Source: Catellatospora paridis (GTDB lineage: Bacteria; Actinomycetota; Actinomycetes; Mycobacteriales; Micromonosporaceae). Taken from it: DNA of 64,000 nucleotides. Below, one piece after another: positions 26,559 through 33,992 of this stretch. Positions within the stretch are counted from its first letter, which is position 1; every line of letters starts with the position of its first letter. Below the pieces are notes generated by a model. The model ran no database searches and was not told where the DNA came from. It saw only the letters and a program-made list of their open reading frames with translations. The stretch lies in contig NZ_ML769313.1 of the NCBI RefSeq assembly GCF_009720365.1, positions 358,591 to 422,590 on the forward strand, given 5' to 3'. Position numbers and translations under genes: made by a program.

Positions 26559-26840
26559 GTTGTTCTCCAGTTCGTAAGGTTTGCCCTGCTCGAACAGCTA
26601 AGACAGAGCAGCCGCGGAGCCTGTGACGGCCGGTGAGCTACGTCACTATCCGCAGTTGTCACCTCACGGAAAGTCGATGTCAGAGTGCATCGGTAACAGA
26701 CGGTGATGGCGCGCGAGGGTCGGCGAGCATGTGCACATGCGGGTGAATGAGGCGAACACGTCGCATGTCGTAGTCGAACAACTACGCAGCGTCAGATAGT
26801 GTGACCGGGCTCTGACAACCCGGATCCACAAGGAGTGTGT
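26559..26840. other. divergent intergenic region (282 bp)
   Basis: Less GC-rich than its surroundings. It contains a small inverted repeat, GTAGT/ACTAC around 26770-26785, and GTTGTCAC and CACGTCGC-type patches. It must hold promoters for both the hydrolase (minus) and the secreted protein (plus). AAGGAG lies six bases before the ATG at 26841. I see no hidden gene. Confidence 0.45.
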
Positions 26841-27650
26841 ATGAAGACTCGCATCGGTGCGCGCCGCTGGGCCACGGCGCTGCTGGCCCTGCCACTGCTC
26901 GCCATCATCGCCGCGGTGGCTCCCGGATCCGCGTCCGCGGGACCCGACGGCGGCGGCGGCCATCGGGACCAGCGTGATTACTGGGGTGTGATCGCCCGCA
27001 ACACGATCGGTTCCCCCGTCGCCGAGCTGCGCAACGGCCCGTTCACCAGGTTCAACGCGACCGGCACGCTGGTGCGTCCGCCGTACGGCCAGGGCAGCCT
27101 CGGCATCGAGGTGGCCAACGACTCCACCACCCTCAGCCCGTCCAGCGAGAAGGTCGACTTCGGCAACGAGGTCGACTTCTTCGGCAAGCCCGTGGCGGAC
27201 CTGACCCGGGTCGGCTTCCACGTGTTCCAGACGGGCGAGAACATCTCGTACGGCGGCACGACGGTGAACATGCCGAACATCCGGTTCGAGATCAACCCGA
27301 ATCTGGCCGCGAACACGACCACGTACTCCTCGCTGGTGTGGGTGCCGGACGAGTCCCCCACGCCGAACGGCTGGAGCCCGTTCCTCGACGCCACCCTGAC
27401 CGGCAGGTGGTTCCTCACCGGTGCCGCGGGCACCGTGACCGGCTGCAACCAGACCACCCTGTGCACCTTCGCCGCCGTGCAGACCGCGCTCGCGGACGGC
27501 GGTGCCCCGGCGACCATCTACACCGCCGCGGTGGGCAAGGGCCGGGACTTCATCTGGGTCGGCGCCGTCGACGGCCTGCGGATCAACGACACCATCTACG
27601 ACTTCGAGGAGTCGGGCGTCAAGACCATCCGGCCCCGTCCGGGTGCCTGA
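26841..27650 (+). CDS. secreted protein of unknown function
   Basis: A 269-residue secreted protein. Residues 1-33 form a classical signal peptide (K-T-R start, A-L-L-A-L-P-L-L-A core, A-S-A cleavage). The mature part is beta-rich, with repeated N-D-S-T-T and G-N-E-V-D-F patches and two Cys residues (G-C-N-Q-T-T-L-C) likely to form a disulfide. The end reads F-I-W-V-G-A-V-D-G-L-R-I-N-D-T-I-Y-D-F-E, reminiscent of lectin or hydrolase beta-sandwiches, but I do not recognise a named family. AAGGAG precedes ATG 26841. Confidence 0.72.
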   Translation: MKTRIGARRWATALLALPLLAIIAAVAPGSASAGPDGGGGHRDQRDYWGVIARNTIGSPVAELRNGPFTRFNATGTLVRPPYGQGSLGIEVANDSTTLSPSSEKVDFGNEVDFFGKPVADLTRVGFHVFQTGENISYGGTTVNMPNIRFEINPNLAANTTTYSSLVWVPDESPTPNGWSPFLDATLTGRWFLTGAAGTVTGCNQTTLCTFAAVQTALADGGAPATIYTAAVGKGRDFIWVGAVDGLRINDTIYDFEESGVKTIRPRPGA

Positions 27651-27676
27651 CCTGTAGACACACGAGGCGTGGCCCG

Positions 27677-27701
27677 CCCCCCCCCCCCCCCCCCCCCCCC
27701 C
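27677..27701 (+). repeat. 25-nt poly-C homopolymer
   Basis: An uninterrupted run of 25 C in the gap between the secreted-protein gene and the quinone-reductase-like gene. Homopolymers this long are rare even in GC-rich genomes and prone to length change. Exact length may also be affected by sequencing error. Confidence 0.9.
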
Positions 27702-27829
27702 GCCTCCGCCGTCCTATTAGGGGGCGGGTTCAGGGTTCACGCCGATGCGGCGGTCCCGTGGGCGGACCTAACGTGGCGGACATCGGCCGACGTCGTCCGT
27801 CCAATGCCGTCTCACGGTTGGGGACCTCC

Positions 27830-28807
27830 ATGCGAGCGATCGTGCACACCGCCTACGGTTCCCCCGACGTCCTGCGCCTGGCCGAGGTGGACATTCCCGT
27901 GCCCGGCCACCGCGACGTCCTCGTCAAGGTCGTCGCGACGACCGTCACCGCGGCCGAGTGCGCGATGCGGCGCGGCGAGCCCCGCTGGGGCCGGGTGGTC
28001 CTCGGGTTCACCCGGCCGCGCCGGCGGATGCGCCGGCTCGGCATGGAACTGGCCGGCGAGGTCGCCGCAGTGGGCGCGGAGGTGACCCGTTTCCGGCCCG
28101 GCGACCGTGTCTTCGGCTTCACCGGCTTCGGGCTGGGCGCGTACGCCGACTACAAGTGCATGCCGGAGCAGCGCTCGCTCGCGGTCATGCCCGCGAACGT
28201 GACCTTCGAGCAGGCCGCCGCCGCGGTCGACGGGGCGACCACCGCGCTGTTCTTCCTGCGAGACCTGGCTCGGGTGCGGCCGGGCCAGCGGGTGCTGGTC
28301 GTCGGCGCGTCCGGCAGCGTCGGCACGTACGCGGTCCAGCTGGCCAAGCACCTCGGCGCGCACGTCACCGGGGTGTGCGGCACCCGCAACACCGCACTGG
28401 TCGCCGAGCTCGGCGCGGACCACGTCATCGACTACACGAAGGATGACTTCACGGCCAACGGCGAGCGCTACGACGTCGTCTTCGACACGGTCGGGCGGAG
28501 CTCCTTCGGCGCCAGCCGGGCGTCCCTCACCGCTCGGGGCTGCTACGCCCCGACGACGGGTCTGCGCAACGTTCCGCTGACCTGGCTGACCAGGCTGTCC
28601 GGTGGCCGCCGCGTCGTCGGCGGCATGTCCGTGGACAAGACCGCACTGCTGGCCTACGTGCGCGACCTCATCGAGCAGGACCGGCTGCGGATCGTCATCG
28701 ACCGGACCTATCCGCTGGAGCAGATCGCCCAGGCGCATCGCTACGTCGACACCGGCCACAAGACCGGCAACGTCGTCATCACCGTCGGCAGCGCCGAAGC
28801 TAGTTGA
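27830..28807 (+). CDS. NAD(P)-dependent quinone oxidoreductase-like (MDR) enzyme
   Basis: A 325-residue medium-chain dehydrogenase/reductase without zinc-binding Cys clusters. The GroES-like domain comprises residues 1-120 (G-x-P-D-V-L-R-L-A-E-V near the start; G-M-E-L-A-G-E-V-A-A-V-G near 80). The Rossmann motif G-A-S-G-S-V-G-T-Y-A-V-Q is at about 160-171. The family-typical D-x-V-I-D-Y and V-F-D-T-V-G follow. Members reduce quinones or enones with NADPH. It begins about 130 bp after the poly-C tract, and the in-frame region upstream of ATG 27830 has poor codon use. Confidence 0.88.
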   Translation: MRAIVHTAYGSPDVLRLAEVDIPVPGHRDVLVKVVATTVTAAECAMRRGEPRWGRVVLGFTRPRRRMRRLGMELAGEVAAVGAEVTRFRPGDRVFGFTGFGLGAYADYKCMPEQRSLAVMPANVTFEQAAAAVDGATTALFFLRDLARVRPGQRVLVVGASGSVGTYAVQLAKHLGAHVTGVCGTRNTALVAELGADHVIDYTKDDFTANGERYDVVFDTVGRSSFGASRASLTARGCYAPTTGLRNVPLTWLTRLSGGRRVVGGMSVDKTALLAYVRDLIEQDRLRIVIDRTYPLEQIAQAHRYVDTGHKTGNVVITVGSAEAS

Positions 28808-28833
28808 TCAGTATTACGGTATACAGTTATCGT

Positions 28834-29100
28834 ATGAACAGAGAACAGGTGGACCGCACCTCGATCAGCCTGCCTGTGGACCTGGCCGAATACGCCCGCG
28901 CCAAGGGCAACGGCAACACCTCGGCATACCTGGCGAGCCTGATCGAGAAGGACCGCCGCCTCGACCGGATCAAGGCGATGCTGGTCGAGCACGGATACGC
29001 CGGCGACCAGGCGATCACCGACGACGGCGTGGCGGCCATGCGCGACCGCCTGCACCGGGTGCGCCGGGAGCGGGCCAACCGCCGCCAGCAGGCCGCGTGA
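28834..29100 (+). CDS. antitoxin of a type II toxin-antitoxin pair
   Basis: An 88-residue protein. The N-terminal R-T-S-I-S-L-P-V-D-L-A-E-Y-A-R fits the ribbon-helix-helix DNA-binding fold, followed by a charged helical tail (R-L-D-R-I-K-A-M-L-V-E) of the kind that wraps a toxin. The stop overlaps the start of the next gene (GTGA), typical of toxin-antitoxin operons. The region immediately upstream (28804-28833) contains AT-rich near-palindromic elements (TACGGTATAC) suitable for autoregulation. ATG 28834 is placed so close to that region that the mRNA may be leaderless. Confidence 0.8.
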   Translation: MNREQVDRTSISLPVDLAEYARAKGNGNTSAYLASLIEKDRRLDRIKAMLVEHGYAGDQAITDDGVAAMRDRLHRVRRERANRRQQAA

Positions 29101-29486
29101 ACATCACCGTCGTGCTGGACGCCTCCGCGCTGCGCGCCTACGCCCGGCTGGACAGCGTGTCCGTGGGGGAGTTGCTGCAGACGGTCGCCGAGGACGGCGA
29201 CCTGGCGGGGATACCGGTCCTCGCCCTGGTCGACCTGTGGCCCGACCTCGGCAAGGAGGAGCAGAACCTGGTCACCGACCTGATCGGGCGCGCGGACAGC
29301 CCGGTGCAGGTGCTGCCGATGCACACCGACCTGGTCCCCGCGGTGGCCGCCTCGGCCCGCACGCTCGGGCACGGCCCGGCCCACGCCGTCGCCGTCGTCC
29401 AGGACCTCGGCGCGACTCTGGCGACCTTCCACCCGGACCGCTACACCGGCATCCTCGACCCCTACGACGTGCTCGAACTGTCGTAG
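29097..29486 (+). CDS. PIN-like toxin of a type II toxin-antitoxin pair
   Basis: A 129-residue protein. The start I-T-V-V-L-D-A-S-A-L is the classic first strand and acidic residue of PIN-domain RNases. Further acidic positions (D-L-W-P-D-L, D-L-G-A-T-L-A-T-F-H-P-D-R-Y) are in the right order but the middle motif is diverged. Coupled to the antitoxin by a 4-bp overlap. A VapBC-like role, cleavage of tRNA or rRNA when the antitoxin is degraded, is inferred. The pair sits directly upstream of the SWIM/MoxR/VWA operon. Confidence 0.75.
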   Translation: MNITVVLDASALRAYARLDSVSVGELLQTVAEDGDLAGIPVLALVDLWPDLGKEEQNLVTDLIGRADSPVQVLPMHTDLVPAVAASARTLGHGPAHAVAVVQDLGATLATFHPDRYTGILDPYDVLELS

Positions 29487-29599
29487 TCCACGAACGACGG
29501 GCGCCCGAATGGAAATTGTCGGGCGGCGACGGTAATTTCACCGCGCCGCCGGAGCCGACCTTGGCCGGTGGAACCGCCGTTCAAGGAGGTGCAGGCAGG

Positions 29600-30103
29600 G
29601 TGAACGCTGCCCAGAAACCGTGGGAGGAGCGCAGCGCCGCGCGCGTGGTCGCGCCCGCGCGGCCGCGCAAACTCGCCAAGGTGCCGTTCGTGGAGCTGGC
29701 CGACGGCCGGCTGCAGGGAGTGGTGTCCAGCGGCTCGGACATCGAGCGGGTGTACGTCTCCTCGCTGACCGCCGCGAACCACTCGTTCCACTGCAGCACC
29801 AACAACAACCGCCCCTGCGGCGGCATCCGCTCCGGCGGCTGCAACCACCTGCGCGCCCTGGCCGACGAGGCCGTGCTGCAGTACGGCGTCGAGCGGGTCG
29901 CCCGCTACCTGCGCGCCGACGTGGCCGCCGACGCCACGACCGGCGCAGCGGTGCTGGCGGCGGTCAACGCGTGGCACGAGCCGTCGGCCGGTGCGCCGGT
30001 GTTCAGCCGCTTCCTGCGCCACCTGGCTTACCTGGAGCTGCCGGCCACGACCGAGCCGATGCCTGAGCTGCACTGGTTCCCGGCGGGCGGGGCGGTGCGC
30101 TGA
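29600..30103 (+). CDS. SWIM-type zinc-finger protein, first gene of MoxR/VWA operon
   Basis: A 167-residue protein. The metal motif is C-x7-C-x7-C-x-H (H-C-S-T-N, P-C-G-G, G-G-C-N-H-L) at residues about 70-92. A canonical SWIM finger is C-x-C-xn-C-x-H, so this is a variant spacing with the last C-x-H kept. SWIM domains bind DNA or protein. The rest is helical. GTG 29600 has AAGGAGGT nine bases upstream. The stop and the next start overlap (TGATG). Proteins like this open a conserved actinobacterial operon with VWA, MoxR and DUF5682 proteins. Confidence 0.8.
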   Translation: MNAAQKPWEERSAARVVAPARPRKLAKVPFVELADGRLQGVVSSGSDIERVYVSSLTAANHSFHCSTNNNRPCGGIRSGGCNHLRALADEAVLQYGVERVARYLRADVAADATTGAAVLAAVNAWHEPSAGAPVFSRFLRHLAYLELPATTEPMPELHWFPAGGAVR

Positions 30104-31485
30104 TGAGGTTCGACCTGCTGACGGCCCCGGTCGACGGGGTGTCCGAGGCGTACGACGTGGTGGGCGGGTTCGACGGCACGCTGGTGGCCGGGCTGCTGCG
30201 GCCGGGGGCGGAGCAGATCGCGGCGCTGCACGGGCTCGCGGCAGCCGTGTCGGGCACGCCGCTGGCCGCCCGGGTGGCCGAGGCGGTGGACAAGACCGTC
30301 GCCGGCTCGATCTCCGACGAGCACCTGGCGGCGCTGGTCGCGGCCCGGTCGGCGCTGCTCGGCGCGGCCCACGACGCCCTGCTGGCCCAGCTCGACGAGG
30401 CGGCCGGGCGCAGCCGCGACCTGTGGCCCGCGGCCGTGCCCAGCGCCCCGGCGGGTGCGGAAAACCTGCTGGCCGCCGCACGGTCCTGGCTGTCCGATCT
30501 GGCCATCGCGGGCTGGCGCGGCATCGACCACGACCTGGTGTCGCACGCCGACCAAGCGGTGCAGGCGCTGCTCGCCGAACCGCGGCTGCGCCGGCTCGGC
30601 GCGCTGCTCGACGGGTTCGCCGGTGAGCTGCGGGCCTGCGCGCCGGGCGCGACGATGCCGCGGGTGCCGGTGCGCCGCTGGGCCGACCTGTGGGCACGAG
30701 CGCTGCTGCTGGCCCAGCCGGGCGCGCTCGCCGCCGCCGAGGCGGGCACGGTGTCGGGGCGGCTGCTGCCGCTCGGGATCGACCTGCACGAGCACCCGAC
30801 CGCCGTGCAGGCGCAGGTGCACGCGGTGCTGGAGACGGCCGACGGTCCGCGGCTGGTGCGCGCGAGCGTCGCCGCGCCGAAGGTCGACACGCTGGTCGGG
30901 TCGGGCGTGTGGCAGCTGCTGCGTGGCCACAGCTCGCTGCTGGCGGCCGTCACCGAGCAGCGCGCCATGGACCTGGTCGACATGCCCGTCACCGCGGGAG
31001 GCGACCTGATCTGGACCGACGGGCACGCGAGACCGGGCGCGCCCGCCGAGCCGTTCGCGACGGCCCGGGTGCAGCTCGCGACCGCAGCCGCGGCACCGGT
31101 CCCGCCGCTGGAGCGGCACCCGGTGCGCCTGGCGGAGCCCGTTCTCCTGGAGGGGTACACCGTGACGCCGCACGACGACGGCGTCACGCTCGCCCTGCCA
31201 GGGCTGACCATCGAGGTCGACGTCGAGCGGATGCACAGCGCCGGGCCGCTCACGCCCGCGCTGGTCGCGACGTCGACAGCGTGCATCGGGCTGCTGCGCT
31301 GGGACGGGTGCTGGACGATCCAGCCGCTCGCCGTCGAGGCGGCGGTCAAGCGCAAGACGGTCGCCGTGCACGCGGGCGCGTGGGCGGGCGGGGCCGGTGA
31401 CGCCGCCGGAGCCAAGGCGGAGGCCGCCGCCGCCGACGCGGTCAAGGTGCTGCGCGAGCGGGCCGGAAGGTTGCTGCGCAGATGA
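30103..31485 (+). CDS. unknown operon protein of the SWIM/MoxR/VWA system
   Basis: A 460-residue cytoplasmic protein I cannot assign to a named family. The first 200 residues are helical and rich in Ala and Leu. The second half contains beta-strand-rich segments (L-P-L-G-I-D-L-H-E-H-P, L-R-W-D-G-C-W-T-I-Q-P). The last 40 residues are a charged helix (A-D-A-V-K-V-L-R-E-R-A-G-R-L-L). Both ends overlap neighbouring genes (1 bp and 4 bp), so it must be made in fixed ratio to the SWIM and VWA proteins and is probably a stable partner of that complex. Confidence 0.6.
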   Translation: MRFDLLTAPVDGVSEAYDVVGGFDGTLVAGLLRPGAEQIAALHGLAAAVSGTPLAARVAEAVDKTVAGSISDEHLAALVAARSALLGAAHDALLAQLDEAAGRSRDLWPAAVPSAPAGAENLLAAARSWLSDLAIAGWRGIDHDLVSHADQAVQALLAEPRLRRLGALLDGFAGELRACAPGATMPRVPVRRWADLWARALLLAQPGALAAAEAGTVSGRLLPLGIDLHEHPTAVQAQVHAVLETADGPRLVRASVAAPKVDTLVGSGVWQLLRGHSSLLAAVTEQRAMDLVDMPVTAGGDLIWTDGHARPGAPAEPFATARVQLATAAAAPVPPLERHPVRLAEPVLLEGYTVTPHDDGVTLALPGLTIEVDVERMHSAGPLTPALVATSTACIGLLRWDGCWTIQPLAVEAAVKRKTVAVHAGAWAGGAGDAAGAKAEAAAADAVKVLRERAGRLLRR

Positions 31486-32867
31486 CGGTCGGCGCGGACT
31501 TCAACCGCCGCCAGGTCATCTACTGGCGGCTCATCGCGCGGCTGTTCAGCCGCGAGGAGCAGAGCACCCTGGAAGCGGCCAGCCTGGCCGTCATCGAGGA
31601 CATCGGCCTGCCCGCCGCGCTGCTCGACCCGTCGGTGTCGATCGACAACATCGTGCAGCGCTTCCCCGACCTGGCCAAGGAGTTCGACGGCCTGATGGCG
31701 GCCGACAACCTCGGACCCGCGGCACACGACGACGCCACGGCCACCGTCGGTGAGCTAGCGGCCGCGCCGCCGGAGGAGGTCGGTCGCGACGCGGCCGCTG
31801 AGGTGCGGCGGGCCGCGCTCGCGGCGAAGCTGCTGCTCAACGTGTTCGACACCGGGTCGGGTGCGGTGTCGGCGACGCAGCTGGCGCGCTGGCAGTCCGA
31901 CGCGGGCTGGCTGGAGCGGGCCGTCGGCGAGGAGCCGGGCAGCCTGCGCCGCCAGGGTGGCGGGGGCAGCGGGCAGGGTATGGGCGGCACGCTCGGCGAG
32001 CTGGAAGGTGACCTGGTGAGCCGGATGCAGTTGCGCGAGGTGCTGGCCGACCCGAAGCTCGCCGCGCAGCTCACCCCGAGCATGTCGCTGATCGAGCAGC
32101 TGCTGCGCGACAAGTCGAACCTGTCCGGGCTCGCGCTGGCCAACGCCAAGTCGCTGATCCGGCGGTTCGTCGACGACGTCGCGGCGGTGCTGCGTACGCA
32201 GGTGGAACGCACCGCGACGGGCAAGATCGACCGGAGCGTGACGCCTAAGCGGGTGTTCCGCAACCTGGACCTGGACCGCACCATCTGGAAGAACCTCACC
32301 AACTGGAGCCCGGACGACCAGAAGCTCTACGTCGACCGGCTGTTCTACCGCCACACCGCCAGCAAGACCACGCCGTCGCGGCTGATCGTGGTGGTGGACC
32401 AGTCCGGCTCGATGGTCGACTCGATGGTGAACTGCACCATCCTGGCCTCGATCTTCGCCGGGCTGCCGAAGGTCGACGTGCACCTGATCGCGTACGACAC
32501 CCGGGCCATCGACCTGACTCCGTGGGTGCACGACCCGTTCGAGGTCCTGCTGCGCACCAACCTCGGCGGCGGCAACGACGGCCCCGTCGCGATGGCGATG
32601 GCCCGCCCGAAGATCGCCGAACCGGCCAACACCGCGATGGTATGGATCTCGGACTTCTACGAGTTCGGCGCATCCCAGCCGCTGTACGACAGCATCGTCG
32701 CCGTGCAGCGCTCCGGGGTGCGGTTCATCCCCGTCGGCTCGGTGACCAGCTCCGGCCAGAACATCGTCAACCCGTGGTTCCGTCAGCGTTTCAAGGACCT
32801 CGGCACGCCGGTCGTGTCCGGCCATATCCGCAAGCTCGTGTTCGAACTCAAGAACTTCCTGGCCTAG
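31482..32867 (+). CDS. VWA-domain protein
   Basis: A 461-residue protein with a C-terminal von Willebrand A domain (about 295-461). The metal-ion-dependent adhesion site D-Q-S-G-S-M begins at Asp306. A conserved Thr (R-T-N-L-G-G-G) and Asp (W-I-S-D-F-Y-E) complete the MIDAS. The N-terminal 280 residues are helical and Asp/Glu-rich. VWA proteins commonly pair with MoxR ATPases, which bind or remodel the VWA partner. Overlaps the previous gene (ATGA) and is 12 bp from the MoxR gene. Confidence 0.92.
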   Translation: MTVGADFNRRQVIYWRLIARLFSREEQSTLEAASLAVIEDIGLPAALLDPSVSIDNIVQRFPDLAKEFDGLMAADNLGPAAHDDATATVGELAAAPPEEVGRDAAAEVRRAALAAKLLLNVFDTGSGAVSATQLARWQSDAGWLERAVGEEPGSLRRQGGGGSGQGMGGTLGELEGDLVSRMQLREVLADPKLAAQLTPSMSLIEQLLRDKSNLSGLALANAKSLIRRFVDDVAAVLRTQVERTATGKIDRSVTPKRVFRNLDLDRTIWKNLTNWSPDDQKLYVDRLFYRHTASKTTPSRLIVVVDQSGSMVDSMVNCTILASIFAGLPKVDVHLIAYDTRAIDLTPWVHDPFEVLLRTNLGGGNDGPVAMAMARPKIAEPANTAMVWISDFYEFGASQPLYDSIVAVQRSGVRFIPVGSVTSSGQNIVNPWFRQRFKDLGTPVVSGHIRKLVFELKNFLA

Positions 32868-32879
32868 GAGAACCGACCG

Positions 32880-33992
32880 ATGACCGAAATGCTGCGCGCC
32901 CCCGCCGAGACCAAGTACGCCGAGGAGCTGGACTGGCTGGAGTCGATCGACGACGGCCCGAGGCCGTTCTCGTGGCGGCTGAGCCCGAAGATGGTGCGGC
33001 TGTTCGTCCTGGGCAGCGAGCGCGCCGACGGCCTTGACCGCGACGTCGCCCAGAAGTGGTTCGGCGACCGCAGTTTCGTCGAGCGGGCCATCGTCACCCT
33101 CGCCTCCGACCGGGGCCTGCTGCTCATCGGCGACCCGGGCACCGGCAAGAGCTGGCTGGCTGAGCTGCTGGCCGCCGCGATCAGCCGCAACTCGACGCTG
33201 GTCGTGCAGGGCACCGCGGGCACCACCGAGGACCACATCAAGTACTCCTGGAACGTGTCCGCGGTCATCGCCAACGGCCAGTCCCGCGCCTCGATGATCC
33301 CGTCGCCGATCATGACGGCGATGGAGCAGGGCGTCATCGGCCGGTTCGAGGAGCTGACCCGTTCCACCAGCGACGTGCAGGACGCCCTGATCTCGATCCT
33401 GTCCGAGAAGTACGTCTCCATCCCCGAACTCGACGACGACAACATCGTGTTCGCCAAGCCCGGCTTCTCCATCATCGCCACGGCCAACAGCCGCGACCGG
33501 GGCGTCAACGACCTGTCGTCGGCGCTCAAGCGCCGGTTCAACTTCGTGCGTATCCCGGTGGTCACCAACAAGAAGAGCGAAGCCGAGATCGTACGGTTCC
33601 GCACCGTCGAACTGCTGCGACGTCACCAGATCGAGCTGGACGTGCCGCCGACGCTGCTCGACATCCTGCTGCAGAGCTTCGCCGACCTGCGCGCCGCCGC
33701 GGCGTCGGCGGGCAGCGACGACGAGAAGCTGGAGTCGGCGCTGTCCACCGCCGAGCAGATCGGCGTCCTCGAAGACGCGATCCTGCACAGCAACTTCTTC
33801 GGCGACCGGTCACTGCGGGCGCAGACCCTCGCCGGTTCGCTGGTCGGGTCGCTGGCCCGCCGCACCCCCGAGGACCTGGCCATCCTCAACAAGTACTGGC
33901 ACGGGGTCGTCGAGCCGCGCAGCAAGGCCGAGGGCGGGTCGTGGACCGAGTTCCTCGAAGGCGGCCGCGAAGCGATCAAGACCCTGTCATGA
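32880..33992 (+). CDS. MoxR-type AAA+ ATPase
   Basis: A 370-residue AAA+ ATPase. Walker A is G-D-P-G-T-G-K-S near residues 84-91. The Walker B region reads V-I-G-R-F-E-E-L (about 155-162), lacking the usual Asp-Glu pair, with Glu at both positions. Sensor 1 is A-T-A-N-S-R-D and the arginine finger region is L-K-R-R-F-N-F. AAA+ ATPases of this group unfold or remodel partner proteins, here presumably the VWA or DUF5682 product. The stop overlaps the next start by ATGA. Confidence 0.93.
   Translation: MTEMLRAPAETKYAEELDWLESIDDGPRPFSWRLSPKMVRLFVLGSERADGLDRDVAQKWFGDRSFVERAIVTLASDRGLLLIGDPGTGKSWLAELLAAAISRNSTLVVQGTAGTTEDHIKYSWNVSAVIANGQSRASMIPSPIMTAMEQGVIGRFEELTRSTSDVQDALISILSEKYVSIPELDDDNIVFAKPGFSIIATANSRDRGVNDLSSALKRRFNFVRIPVVTNKKSEAEIVRFRTVELLRRHQIELDVPPTLLDILLQSFADLRAAAASAGSDDEKLESALSTAEQIGVLEDAILHSNFFGDRSLRAQTLAGSLVGSLARRTPEDLAILNKYWHGVVEPRSKAEGGSWTEFLEGGREAIKTLS

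Noticed and set aside
28804-28833. Longer start of the antitoxin gene
   Set aside because: The 10 extra codons lie in the AT-rich operator-like segment and lack a ribosome site; ATG 28834 fits the ribbon-helix-helix start better.
31755-33788. 677-codon minus-strand frame opposite the VWA and MoxR genes
   Set aside because: Overlaps two genes with unmistakable domains; no motif of its own.
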